Shown here: positions 34,110 to 45,919 of the stretch, one piece after another
Layout: each line of letters begins with the position of its first letter
Numbering within the stretch: the first letter of the stretch is position 1
NCBI GenBank assembly: GCA_003049465.1
Contig: PYSS01000006.1
Location: forward strand, 474,818 to 538,817
DNA: 64,000 nucleotides
Direction of reading: 5' to 3'
Source: Magnaporthiopsis rhizophila
Taxonomy: Eukaryota > Ascomycota > Sordariomycetes > Magnaporthales > Magnaporthaceae
Program-made: the position numbers and the translations under genes
The notes under the pieces: generated by a model
What the model was told of the DNA's origin: nothing
The model's input: only the letters and a program-made list of their open reading frames with translations
Database searches by the model: none

Positions 34110-35819
34110 GGCTGCCAGTGTCTTGGTGCTTGATATTTCTGTAAGTTCGTGTGGTTGTTTTGCGGAGAGTTGGGCAGTACGGGGTTCCCAAAAAATCCGA
34201 TCAAAGTTCGAGTGATATCACGCTTCTCTAGAAGGTGAAGAAGAGCGGCTGCTGCTAAAGGCTTATACCAGCACGGAAGGACGCAGCCGGGCGGCGTAGA
34301 CGAGGTGGAGGCCAACTTGAAACGAGATGGGCCAAGCAATTGGTGGGGTGAGATGCCGGAAACGGAAACGTGAGGCAGTGATTGATTTTAACGAGATATT
34401 CTCAGCAACCCGACGTCAGCGCTGGCGGGGAGGTGTGGGCGGCCATAAAGGTGAGAGGGAGCGGCACGGAATGATGGCAGATAGATTTATTCTGGCATCC
34501 CTGGTCCATGTATCGGCCCACCCACGGCCGCGGAATGGTCGCTGACGTTGGTACCGAAATAGCACATCGCCAGTGTCTGGCGCCAAATCTGACTGCAGCA
34601 CTTGACGCTTCCCCACGCAGGTGCCCTTACCCAGTCCAGATTTGGTTACCCGCATGCGTCTGCAGTAGACAAGCTTCGCAGCCCAAAACGACGTGTCTGG
34701 TGCTACCAGGGAGCTCGGGTTAAGCGCGAGCCGCCCGACACAGCCACAGCCACGTCGGCTCGGATGGGCAAGCGACCGGTCCAATCCGCGCCGTGAATCG
34801 TCGCCAGTTGAGCGGCATGGCGCGCTGCTGTTCCATACTGGGTCGCCTTTGCGCGTTTTATTTTGGAATGGACTACCACCCATCTGGTAAGCTTCTAGGT
34901 TTAGCGGGGCTGGCCACTTTGTTTCTATCCGCAACCGCCAGTGCCGCCGTTGAAACTTTTTGGGCCAGGTGGGCATACAGAGGCCAAAGAAAGACAACAG
35001 CGCCCCAGTGCTGTGCTGCAGAAATTTCGGGCAGCAGCCGGCCATAGCGGAAACGCTGGATCCGGGTGGCTGACGAGCGGCAGCGAGTGTTGCTGGCCTC
35101 GAGTTCATTGAGGGTGCGTGTACGACGGTGATTGTCTGTGGGGACGGGTCCGGGACTTGGAATCTGCCAGCAACCTGAACCCTGGCAAACCCTGAAGCAA
35201 CGGCTTCCGCGTGGGCTGAACAGAACGGCTGTCAGAACTGCCGTCGCGGCCGAGCGCATGGCTCATCAACATCGCATTCCTTTTCATTTTCGCCCTGGTA
35301 CCTCCCCGGGAGCACCAGCGTTCCGGGACACTAGCACCTTGGCGGTGTTATTCCGAGGAAGGCCTCCAGTACGAGCAATCAGTTTGTAGTTGACTATTCT
35401 TTCCATCCTTGGATCGCCGCCCAAAATAGTAGCATCTCTGTTTGTGGTGGTACCCACACCACCAACAGCTCCGCCGCCCGCATCTCACCCCCCCTGGCCA
35501 GAGGGATGTGACTGGACCCTGGCTGCATGTCCCTCCCGCTGCACATGCGATGACCTCCAATGGGATGGATATACTCGCATCAGTCTTGATAAATCCATCC
35601 CATCCCGCCTCGATGTTGTTGATCATGAGCCTCCTCCTCACCCCAGTGTTCATCCCATACTTAATCTGAACTACATCCAGGCTCCTGTTCTTGACATCTA
35701 CCGGGAGCACCATTTGCCAGCTGGCATATCACACATCGGAAGCCACATCTTCCTCAGCAAAACTTCGTTTCCGTTTTCCTTTGTTCTTCCATTCTAGACA
35801 TATACACACACAGCCCAAG
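34110..35819. other. Divergent intergenic region
   Basis: About 1.7 kb between two divergently transcribed genes, so it should contain both promoters and leaders. A pyrimidine-rich stretch (35460-35530) and CT-rich leader precede the cupredoxin gene. No further gene is supported. Confidence 0.55.
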
Positions 35820-37920
35820 ATGCGCTTCTCATCGAGGTTAACCCTCCTCCCAGTCGCCCTCCTCACCAGCGTCGCTCATGGAAAGGAGTGGATCGTCGCT
35901 GTTGGCAAGGGCGGGCAGCTAAAGTTTGATCCCGAGGTCATCCCCGACGCAAAGCAGGGAGACACAGTCACCTACCAGTTCTACGCAAAGAACCACAGTG
36001 TCGTTGCCTCGACGTTTGGCGAACCCTGCAAACCGCTGGAAAAGGAACTCATATTCTCAGCTTTCGTGCCCACAAATTCCCCCGACGTGCCCTCGACGAC
36101 CAGCTTCACCATCACCATCAAGGACAACAAGCCGCTATGGTTCTACTGCGCGCAGGGCAACCACTGCCAGCAGGGCATGGTCCAGTCCATCAACGCGTAA
36201 GTCTCTCTATACCTGCCTTCCCCCTGGTGACACTTGTCTGACACCGCACGATAATAGTCCCGCGAATGGCCCTGGAAACACCCACGAAGAGTTCAAGAAG
36301 AAGGCCAAGGATGTCGCTGCCACCATTGCGCCTCCCGGAGGACCTCCGGGAGGACTGCCTGTCGGTGGTGAGCGGATCGCAAAGGTCGAGGTTGGCGGCT
36401 CAAATGGTTCATTCACCTTCACTCCCAACAATCTCATTGAGCCTAAGGGTACCGTGGTGCAGTTTAGCTTCAACCCGGCAGTAAGTCTATACACCACGAC
36501 AGCCTCATGTATGGGAAGCATAGTCTAACCGAGGCATTTCTACCCGCAGAACCACTCGGTTGTCCAATCTTCATTCGACAAGCCCTGCGTGCCTCTAGAG
36601 GGTGGCGGCTTCAGCAGCGGCTTCATTCCCACTCAGGTCCGCCCGTCCGGAGCTCTCTTCAACATCAAGGTGACCGACGAGAAGCCCATCTGGTTCTACT
36701 GCGGCCAGGGCAAGCACTGCCAAAGCGGCATGGTCGGCAGCGTCAACGCTCCTGCTCAGGGCAACACTCTCGCAGCCTTCACCGCCAACGCCAAGAGCGT
36801 TAGCACAAGCAGCATCCCGCCCAGGGCTCCCCAGGGCGGCACTCTGGTCGTCAACGGCACCAACGTGGCCAGCTTTGGTGGCGGCAACGTCCTCAACTTC
36901 CAACCCGCCGACAAGGGCGTCATCGGCAACATCCCCAAGCCCGGCGAGAACATGACGGGCATCGTCTACGACATGGCCGGTGGCCGGCAGCCCATCAACT
37001 ACGGCTTCGCGCCGCAGATCTCGGACGACGCCGCGGAGCTGCTCCAGCTCGTGCTGTTCCTCGACAACGTCGTGCTCAACGTCCTCTGGACCGGCTTCGA
37101 CAAGCTCAAGGCCTCGGGCGCGGGCGGCTGGGCCGGCGTGTACCCCAAGTCAATCGTCAGCACCATCGGCAGCATGGCGGCGCAGGCGCTGGTGCACCGG
37201 CAGACGGCGACCGACTCGCTGCAGAACTACAACAAGCGCGTGCCCGACGCGTGCCCGGTCCGCAGCGGCGCCGTCGGCGGCGACAGCGTCGGGGAGTGGT
37301 TGCAGACGGTGCAGCAGCTCATCACGGTCCAGATCGGCGTGCTGACCGACGTCATCACGCTCGTGTCCGCGTCCGACCCTTGGCTGGTGCCCGCGCTCGC
37401 GACGCAGATCGGCGCAAAGGCCCGCATGAGCGGCATGATGAACATGATGCAGAACCACAAGGCCGCCGCGTCGCCGCGCGAGGCCCTCCTGCCCGCGCGC
37501 CTGGGGTACGCCTACGTCAAGAACCGGTTCGTCGACGGCGACTGCGCCGGCGGTCTGCCCGCTGGTGGCAAAGTCCTCGGCGGTGCTGACGGCAAGGTGT
37601 TGCCGCCGCTGGTGTTCACCGACAAGCACCGGATCGGCGGCAGCGCGGGCGACCAGATCAACGCCGTCACGGTGCGCATCCCGCCCGAGGCGGGCCAGGA
37701 CCAGCAGCTGTACATGGCATGGATCGGCGCCTGGGGCGGCCTGCAGTTCACCACGGTGCTGCGCAGCAACGGGTTCGCGCCCGTGCCCGACGGCATGTAC
37801 GGCAACCTGTATGGTGTTCTGACTACCAAGTCGGGCGTCCGCCTGCAGGAGGTTGCCAGCGTTGCAATCGCCGGGCCAGAGCCGTTGTGGGTCAGCGACC
37901 CGAATGGATGGGGAAGTTAA
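35820..37920 (+). CDS. Secreted double-cupredoxin protein with degenerate ferritin-like domain
   Basis: Three exons (35820-36196, 36258-36480, 36550-37920) give 656 residues. A signal peptide (MRFSSRLTLLPVALLTSVAHG) is followed by cupredoxin 1 (about 21-126) with NHSVVASTFGEPC and LWFYCAQGNHCQQGM, a Gly/Pro linker, and cupredoxin 2 (about 164-268) with NHSVVQSSFDKPC and IWFYCGQGKHCQSGM. Both keep the His, Cys, His and Met expected for a type-1 copper site. A region at about 356-532 (LLQLVLFLDNVVLNVLWTGF; ATQIGAKARMSGMMNM) follows the helical pattern of the fungal Rds1-type ferritin-like domain but lacks its Glu/His iron ligands. The second intron falls inside cupredoxin 2, directly before its copper-site loop. 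Likely an extracellular or wall-bound copper protein; electron transfer or copper storage are only guesses. The copper-domain call is firm, the ferritin-like call moderate. Confidence 0.85.
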
Positions 37921-38709
37921 AACGGCGCGTCAGCTCTCCGCCTTTCCAGCCTTTTTCTTTTTCTCTCTTTTTTTTTCTTCTTTCTTTTTTTTTCTTCTTT
38001 CTTTTTTTTTCTGTATAATGCAGTTGTCATTTGATTGCATCATACGTCTACATATTTAGCTGGCTACGCATTACCACCGCAGGAGTCGGTGCGGCATAGA
38101 GACATGGGGGTTTTGGGCGTTTGGATCATGGTATTTGCTCAGGTATAAGCAATTGTGTCATTAATGCAGAATTCATTATGGACCCTCCTGCCAGCACTTT
38201 CCTCTGACGATCAGCCCCATATCCGGGTCGACTATTGGCGCGCCCACACGTGGCCGCTGGGCTCCAATGTCCGGTTCGGACTCCGCCTGCCAGCAAGGCA
38301 CACTCACAACTCACCGTTTGCCCGCCCAGGCTAAGCGCTTTGTCGTGGAGGCCCAAAATGTTGGGCTGGGGCTTGCTCTGCTGGCTTGGGGTAGGCCGCT
38401 GCTGCCCGCAGCCAGGGGTTGGAAAATCCATACGCAGAGAGAGCTCGCATCCGGAAGCCTGCAAGTGCGTGGAGCGATGCGGTTGGCTGCCTTGACGACC
38501 GCTCATGCAGGGGCCATTGGAGAAAATGGGATTTTCGCCTTGGGCTTCAATGGCCAAGCGGATACAAGAGGAAGCGGTGTCGTCGGCCCATTCCTCCATC
38601 TCCCTTGCTCCTACATGTCCCTCCATCCCGACCGCCCTTCGTCGTCGCCTCCTAATCACTGGGAAAATTTGGTTTTTTCAGCCAATATCCCACCAGTAGG
38701 AATCCCGTC
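37921..38709. other. Intergenic, with polypyrimidine 3' tract
   Basis: Starts with the 3' UTR of the cupredoxin gene, including a T/C-only run at 37951-38012 (repeated cttctttcttttttttt). The remainder should hold the promoter of the NLR gene; no TATA box is obvious. Confidence 0.6.
37951..38012. repeat. Polypyrimidine tract
   Basis: 62 bases of nearly pure T and C with T-runs of eight or nine, just downstream of a stop codon; a low-complexity 3' UTR element. Confidence 0.8.
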
Positions 38710-41700
38710 ATGGGGGCTCCTTCCGAGGCAGGCGGCGAGGAGAGACGCCGGAAGCGCGACCGGCTGCGGACGTTGTTGGGGATATCTCGCCCGTTCTTTC
38801 GCCGGCGGTCCAAGTCCAGTGGACCGCCTGCATCCGGGGCAAGGGATGGACCCCCGATCGCCAGCAGCCAGTCTGTGGTTTCCATCGCGCTCTCTCCCGC
38901 CGTGACACAGAGTCCTTCGCCCTCGTACACGAGCGCGCCTGCTCATGTCACCTATCCTTCCGTTCCGCCCTTCCTTCCGCTCACTCCTCCGCCCGCTCAA
39001 GATGCCAGCATCTCTGTGCCGCCCTCTGTGCCGCACCTTCTCCCACCCACTCCTCCGCTTGCGCAAGATCCCATCATCTTTTTGCCACCCGCTTTACCGC
39101 CCTCTGCGCCGCGCATTCTCCCGCCCCCTGCTGCGTCCGGTCAAGATGTCAATATCTCTGTCCCGAACACGGTGCGGTATACTGTTCAACCCACTGTTCG
39201 ACACATCGTCCAACCCACCGTTCCGGACACCGCCTCGCACATAGTTGCATCCACAGTCCAACCGACTGTTCCAGACGCCGTCCCGCGCCCAGTTCCACCC
39301 ACAGTCTCCCCCGCTGTCTCGCCCATCGTCCAACCGACTGTTCGGCGCACCGACTCGCACAGAGTTCTATCCACAGTTCCCTCGCCCACCGTCCGGCCGA
39401 CTGTTCCGGACACCGTCCAACCCACCGTTCCGTCCCACCCAGTTCCATCTACAGTCCCTCCCACTCACTCGCCCACCGTCCAACCGACTGTTCGGCACAC
39501 CGTCTCGCATCGAGTTCCGTCCACGGTTACCCACACGGTCTCGCCCACCCCCTCGCCCACCGTCCGATCGACTGTTCCGGCCACCATCTCGCGTACAGTT
39601 CCACCCGCTGTCTCACCCACAGTCCAACCCACCATTCCTGTCACTGTCCCGCACCCAGTTCCATCTACAGTCCCCCCGACTGTCTCGCCGGCCGTCCGGC
39701 CGGCTGTTCCGGCAACTGTCTCGCACGCCCCAGTCCCGCACACGGTCTCGCCCACCCTCCAATCATCGCACGCAGCTCCATCTACAGCCCGGCACACTGT
39801 CTCTCCCCATGGCACACCTCCAACTGCCAACATCCCCGCTTCGGTCACAGTACCGACACCACAAGAACCAACAACGGAAGAAGCAACGACCGAAGAACTC
39901 ACCACGGAGGAGGCAACAACGGATGATGCATCCACAGACGAAGCATCATATGGGGTAGCAACCCCGGAAGAATCGACGCCGGGAGAGACACCACCGGAGG
40001 AACCAGCACCGGAAAAACCACCAGCAGAAGAAGCAGCACCAGAGGAACCAACCGCGGAACAAATTTCCCTTGATCTGCCGCAAAGCGAGTCCTTGAGGGT
40101 CTGGGGAGCTGCCTACCAGCAGCTAAAGTCAAGCAGTGAAACCGCGGCCCTTGTCGCTGAATATGAATTCATTCTCAAAGAGTTCGAGCCCGCCGCGGCA
40201 CCTCTGCTGGACGACGGCGCCGTCCACAAGAGGCTTCAGGCAATGGACATTGTCATCAAGAAGGCAGGGACAAGCGAGGCCGGTGAAAAGGCCGCCGGAG
40301 CGACCGACGTCACCCTGTCTGTCCTCAATAAAATCAGGAGCACCGTCGCGGAGCTGGCTGCCACAAACCCAGTAGCTTGTTTCGCCTGGGCTGGCTTTTG
40401 CGTCATCACTCCGGTAAGTAGAAACCCGAGCATGCTGTCTTTTTGCCCTCTCCACTTTGCCTCATTCCCATCTCGTCGGAAATGGAACTGACACATTGAG
40501 ATTGCAGAATCTACTTGCATCCATCATGGAGACCGAGTGCATGAGTGACGGACTGGCCCATGTGTCAGACCGACTCACATGGTACATGGCGCTTGCGCAG
40601 GTGCTTCTCCGCGAGAATTGGAGAAACGATTACGAATTCCAAGACTTGCGGAGCGAGCTTGATGCCAGGTTGGCAAGGCTCTACAAGGACCTCCTGGAAT
40701 TCGAGATGAGATGCGCCTGCGCCTCGCCATCGACGACGGCAGCAAAAGACCGCATGGGCTGGAGTGGCTGGAGCGACCTGGTGGATTCGATCAAGAAGGC
40801 AGAGGCTTCTCTCAGCAGCGAGATCAGCCAGTACTCCACAGAGGCCGTGAAGGAACACCTCGGCAGCCTCGCCACGACATCTGAACAGACTCCAGACATC
40901 CAGCAGAGGATTTCCGAATCCCAAGGACAAGATGAAGATCGTGAGACAGAGAAAGCCAGGAACGAAACCATTCGGAGGTTCCAGGTTGTCAACTACGGCG
41001 ACTCTTTGCGCGACGTTCCCGAGAGAGCGCAGGGAACTTGCGAGTGGATCGAACACAACGACACATATCGCCGGTGGGTTGCAAGCAGCGACGGCGATTC
41101 CCAACATCAGCGCCCGCGCTCCCGGCGGACGAGTTCGAGCCCGAGCCCCAGAGCCGCCCCAAAGGTGCTCACCATTTGCGCCCGTCCTGGATGGGGCAAG
41201 TCTGTTCTCGCCAGATTCATGGTAGAAACTCGGCTTCGGGAGGATCTGGGACCGGACCAGACCATCTGCTACTTTTTCTTCCGTTACGACCAGCCCGGAA
41301 TGAACTCGGTCACCAATGCCCTCCACTCGATCATTCATCAGCTGCTTTGCCAGCAGACGCAGCTAGCCGACGTGGTGGAGAGTCGCGTCAAGCAACCTGG
41401 CCATGGCATCATGGGCGTCCACCGCTTGGTCGAGACATTGCTTGACGCAGTGTCCAGTCCCAAAGCGCGGCCCGTGGTGTGCGTCATCGACGCGCTGGAC
41501 GAGTGCCTACCGGATGAGTTGTCTGACATCGTCTACCTCCTGGAGTCAACACGATCTCACAATATCCGGTTTCTGCTCACGACCAGACCTTCGCCCGACG
41601 TCCTAACGACACTCAGGGACGAGCTCAGGGAGGCAACCCTGGAGACAATCTCGGCCGAGACATTTGAGCAGCGCGACATTCTCCGACGGGAGATCGAACC

Positions 41701-44700
41701 TGTCCTAGACCACAATCTCGCGACGCTGGAGGGGAGGTTCGACGAGAAAACGAGGCTCAACGTGCGGAAGAAACTGCTGTCCGCCGAGGCTGACAAGGGC
41801 CAACGGACGTTTTTGTGGCTGAAGCTCGTCCATGAGAGCCTGAAAAGGTTGCATCTGAAGGAGGATGTCGACCACCTGCTGAATACGCTGCCAATAACAC
41901 TGCATGGCGCCTACGACCTCCTCCTTTCTCGAGTGAAACCGGACCAGCGCCGAGGATTCGCCATCCTCCTGGACCTGGTCCTGGTGGCTGAGCGACCCCT
42001 GACCGTTGAGGAGGCCAGCGCTGCGGTCTGGCTTCGATTGCATCCCAAGACGCGGTCGCCGGCCCGCTTCGATCCCGATGGCGCCGCCGCTTTCCAGGCA
42101 TGGATCCTCGACACCGGCGGCGGCTTCGTCTCTGTGTCGCACGGGCGACTGTACTTTCTGCACCAGACGTGCAAGGAGTATCTGCTGCGGGAGCCGGATG
42201 CGGTGGCATCTCCTTCCCACAGCGACTCAGCCACCTTTGCCGGCTCGACCACGGAGCCGCTGGCCCACGCTACAGCCGCCGAGTGCTGCCTGTTGTCTCT
42301 GCTCTTGCGGCCGTTCCCACCCAGTAGGCCCGGTTCGGGGTCATCTTTGCGACGGCGCAACACCCCACCCCCTGACGATGAGGGGAGCTCCGATTCTGGC
42401 GCAGAGAAAACCAATCCAGGCGACCATAAGAATAGCTTCGTGGTGTATGCGACTGCATACCTCACGCACCATTTCAACCTATGCCAAAGATACGAGGCTG
42501 GCTCCGGAACCCTCATCGACATAGACCCTTCGCTGCGGCCGAGTTACCTGGGGCTCTTCCGGCGCTATCTGCTTTCCGAAGGCTGTTGTCTCAGGGCCGT
42601 GGCTCCGGGATTTCCCTGTGATAACGAGGCTGGACCGGAAAAAGTCGCCGAGAAATACCTTCTGGTTCTCCGGCACATACCAGCTTTTTACAACGATCCG
42701 TTACGGTTCGGCTACGGAGACAGCCAGCTTGCCCATCTCAGCCTCACGCCTGTCTTCATAGTGCTCTCCAACGAGTCCATTTGGTCGCCCAAGACTCCTC
42801 CGACAATGCGAGCAGCGGGGGCCCTGACTGGCAGCCTTCTTCTCTTTCGGGGTGACGAGGATGCTGGTGACTTGCAGAAGCCGGTCCAGCCCGTGGAGAT
42901 AGTCGGCCATGGAGAATTCTCGGAACCCGTGCCCGCGCTCGCCAGGTACTTCACAAAGCAATCTACGCCGCTGCTGAGGGCGGCTGCCATGGATAGCTCA
43001 CACATCGTGCGTTGGATCCTGGCCTTTGGCGTCAAGGCGTCCGGGACCTACAGGCACGGGGATGGCAACACCGTCTTGCACGCCGCCGTGCGACAGCCGT
43101 TCGTCAAGTCACACTCGGACACGCTCAAGGTCCTCCTGGAGGCTGGGGCAGACCCGAATGTCGCCAACGGCAGCGGGCTCAAGGCGATCACATGCGCCGC
43201 CGCGTGGCAGAACTGGGAAGCCGTCCGCCTCCTCCTAGCACATGGTGCCGACCCCAGTGGCGAGGACGGTGTCAGCGTGGGGACCACGCCTCTGCTTTCC
43301 GCCGTCAGATATCAGCGAGCCTTTGGAGGCAACCTGAGCATGATTAAGATGCTGCTAGACGCGGGAGCAGATCCGAACGGGGGGAATGTGCCCCCGATAG
43401 CCGGGGCGACGCCCGAGGTCATGTCGCTGCTACTGGAGCGTGGGGCAAAAGGCAGCCCGGGCAAGGAGAGCGGGCATGACACAGCCCTACACGCCCTGAT
43501 GTACCAGCTTGGGGACAGGTGGCTTGGCTTCCAAGCACCCCATCGCATCACCAAGTTGATCCACAACCTTGTCAAGGCTGGGTGTCCGCCAGGTCGGCAT
43601 GGCGCAGAAGGCCTCACGCCCCTGCAGTCCATGTTCGACTCGGTGCCATCCGGTTACTCACACGAGGGCCGCCTGTATGGCCCTTACCCGTTTGTCGAGT
43701 GTATCGATGCTCTGTGCGCCCCCGGTGCAGACGTCAACTCGCGCTCCAGGAGATTCGCCGACACGGTGGTGCATTTCGCCTGCATCGCCCCGATCCCCGA
43801 GGCTGAGCTTGGGCCGGTATTCCAAGCTCTCGCCAAACACGGGGCGGACTTTGGCGCGCGGGACTCGGCGGGCGACACGGCACTGCACGCTCTCGCATGG
43901 CGGTCCGGGGAAGATTCTTGCCGCGACAAGGCTGGGCGTGCTAGGGCGCTCCTCCAAACCGTCCTCCCGGACCCAAACAAGGCGGATGCGCTCTCCATGG
44001 CAACCGCTTCAGAGATCGTCAACGCGCGGAACAGACGGGGTCAAACCGCCCTCCAGATTGTCTGCCGCGAGCGGACGCCGGATCAGGGCATGCTAGAGTG
44101 GTGCCGAACCCTCCTGGCTTGGGGGGCAGATGCCAAGGGCCGCGACAGTGGGGGCAACACGCTCCTCCACGCCCTCGTCATCAATGCCCACGCCTCCCCG
44201 ACCGGCGGACTTGACAGGAGCGATTTGGACGACATACTGGACCTCCTGATAGCACGAGGCCCGGGGTCGGCGGCCTGCAATGCCGTCAACGCACTGGACG
44301 GCCGCGGCAGGACGGCGCTCCACGTTGCTTGCGGGGAGCACAGCAGCATCGACGCGGCGCTGGCCTGGTGCCGGGAGCTCCTGGACCGAGGGGCGGACGC
44401 AAACATCCTAGACAACAAGGGCGCCTCGGTTCTTCATGCGCTCGCACAGCGCGGCCGTATTGACGACGCGCCCACGACCTTCGCGTCGGTCGCGAAGCTG
44501 CTGGCGTCGCGCGGCGTCGGCCTCGCAGCCCGAGACCGCTGCGGCAGAACGGCGCTCCACGTCGCCTGCTCCACGGTGCAGCAGCTGGTCATCCTGCGCC
44601 ACCGCGCCCATGCCCTCTTGGCCCTCGGTGCGGACGCGGACGCCCGCGACGACACGGCCGCTTCGCCGCTGCACGCCCTCGCCAGCAACGGCGGGCTGAT

Positions 44701-45133
44701 GCGGGAGTTCCGGCGTCTGCCCCAGGACGGCCTGGACGACGTTGTCAAGCTGCTGGTCTCCCGCGGCGCCGATCTGGCCGGGCGGGATTGGGAGGGCAAG
44801 ACCTTCTTTGACCACATGCTCGAGGTTGGTCCCAAGTTTGTCGGGATCTACAAGTATTCCAAGCAAGGCGGGCAGGACGTCGCGGAGCTGCTGGCGTCGC
44901 GCGGCGCGACGCGGACTGCTGCACGAGACGGCGAGGGCGACGGGAAGGGGAAGCCGGCCTTTGAGCATAGACTGGAGGGTTGGCACGATGGAATTGGAAA
45001 AGCGAGCAACTGGGGCGTTGAGGATGAGGATTCGACTTTTCCGAACCTTGACCGGTGGTTGTTTGGTCAGCAGGAGTACTTGGATTGGAGGCACAAGCAC
45101 TTTCCGCAGCTGCCTCTTTCGCCTTCCCTCTAG
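38710..45133 (+). CDS. Intracellular NLR: low-complexity extension, NACHT_N, NACHT, ankyrin repeats
   Basis: Two exons (38710-40413 and 40508-45133, intron of 94 nt) give 2109 residues without a break. Residues 1-35 are very basic (RRRKRDRLRTLLG). About 84-152 holds three Pro-rich units of roughly 24 residues (LPxTPPxAQD pattern). About 152-350 is a tetrapeptide array of the type T-V-x-[PH], and 380-455 an acidic T/E/A/P array (TTEEATTEELTTEEATTDD). A NACHT_N-type (NWD) helical domain follows from about 460 (LRVWGAAYQQLKSSSE) to 730. The NACHT NTPase has Walker A ICARPGWGKSVLARF (about 790-804), Walker B VVCVIDALDEC (about 890), and sensor-like FLLTTRPSPD. About 1380-2040 is a run of at least ten ankyrin-like repeats (DTALHALAW, GRTALHVAC, LLLERGA types). 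Such STAND proteins sense a ligand with the repeats and trigger allorecognition or cell death. Here the usual N-terminal effector is replaced or preceded by low-complexity sequence. Confidence 0.88.
38961..39168 (+). repeat. Three coding Pro-rich repeats of about 24 residues
   Basis: In-frame units begin FLPLTPPPAQDASISVPPS, then LLPPTPPLAQDPIIFLPPA, then ILPPPAASGQDVNISVPNT. They share the L-P-x-x-P-P-x-A/S-x-Q-D core and precede the tetrapeptide array of the NLR. Confidence 0.7.
39165..39770 (+). repeat. 12-bp coding repeat array encoding T-V-x-x tetrapeptides
   Basis: About 200 residues are built mainly of four-residue units, for example TVRYTVQPTVRHIVQPTVPD and TVPPTVSPAVRPAV. The DNA has a 12-base period (accgtccaaccg-like), so several other frames on both strands stay open too. 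Larger blocks recur as well (HPVPSTVPPT twice; SHRVLSTVPSPTV and SHRVPSTVTHTV). The units are diverged from each other. Confidence 0.85.
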
Positions 45134-45439
45134 AAGGTTGGGGACAAGAAGAAAAGGGCAGAGGCCGGAGATGGTGAGCTTACAACGCCCGATTCTTTGA
45201 GGACGGGATGGGGCTACAATCTTGGGGATTTCCTTTGTCATCTACCAGAACCCATACAACCATACGAGATTTCCTTTGTCATCTATCAGCACAGATACAG
45301 CCATTCGAGATTTCTTTTGTCATTTATCAGAATGCATACAATCATAGCCAAACAAGAATGTCAAACAGCCTCGTTCAACCCACTCCCACCTCTCCATTGC
45401 CTCCAGTCCCAAACGTAGATAATCTCAAGATATCCAAAC
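45134..45439. other. 3' region of the NLR gene
   Basis: Non-coding stretch with the 41-bp tandem repeat described separately; nothing else seen. Confidence 0.6.
45227..45349. repeat. Three tandem copies of a 41-bp unit
   Basis: Copies begin at 45227, 45268 and 45309 with gatttcctttgtcatctacc, gatttcctttgtcatctatc and gatttcttttgtcatttatc, each followed by a caxacccatacaaccatacga-like half. The copies are about 80-90 percent alike and lie some 95 bp after the NLR stop codon, probably in its 3' UTR. Confidence 0.85.
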
Positions 45440-45919
45440 ATGGCTCGTACCTCGGTTCGTCATCTGATAGGCCCTGGGTTGGCAAAGCACATTTTTGCCC
45501 GTCAAACTGCAATGCCCTCCCGTCGCTCACGGCCCATCACCCAGCCAAGCATGCCTGAACCTACCATTGACGACACGGACCTCGGGACTCTTCGCAGAAA
45601 CATCCAGAAGACTCTGGACACCGCTGTCACCAAGACTGTTCCTCAGCCGTCTGGGGGACATTCCCGCCGGGAATCCGTCACTTGGTCCGGCGACCCCGCC
45701 TCACGTACGGCCCTAGACGCCTGCGTCGTCTCGGGGGATAATACCGAACCGGCCACCGGAAGAGTCAGGTTTCCCACCCTGTTGTCCCGGCGACAAAAGA
45801 CCTCCCTCTCCCGCCCCAGCCTGCGTTTGCGGCTGCAGAAGCATGACGCCACGGAACCGGGCGACATTCGGATTTACACTGCCGTAATCTATCAACGGGT
45901 GTGCTTAAACAAAGCATAA
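45440..45919 (+). CDS. Hypothetical 159-residue basic protein
   Basis: An uninterrupted frame from ATG 45440 (context aaacATGgc) to TAA 45917-45919. It is Arg/Ser/Thr-rich, with MARTSVRHLIGPGLAKHIFA at the N terminus, resembling a mitochondrial presequence in composition (basic, few acids). No domain is recognised. It lies 306 bp after the NLR and might be a small gene or chance in GC-rich sequence. Confidence 0.35.
   Translation: MARTSVRHLIGPGLAKHIFARQTAMPSRRSRPITQPSMPEPTIDDTDLGTLRRNIQKTLDTAVTKTVPQPSGGHSRRESVTWSGDPASRTALDACVVSGDNTEPATGRVRFPTLLSRRQKTSLSRPSLRLRLQKHDATEPGDIRIYTAVIYQRVCLNKA

Noticed and set aside
39149..39464. Open minus-strand frames with Trp/Gly/Thr-Val repeats
   Set aside because: Mirror image of the 12-bp coding array; periodic DNA without stops in several frames.
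44408..45241. 277-codon minus-strand open frame opposite the ankyrin region
   Set aside because: Antisense to strong ankyrin coding sequence; arises from GC-rich codon bias.
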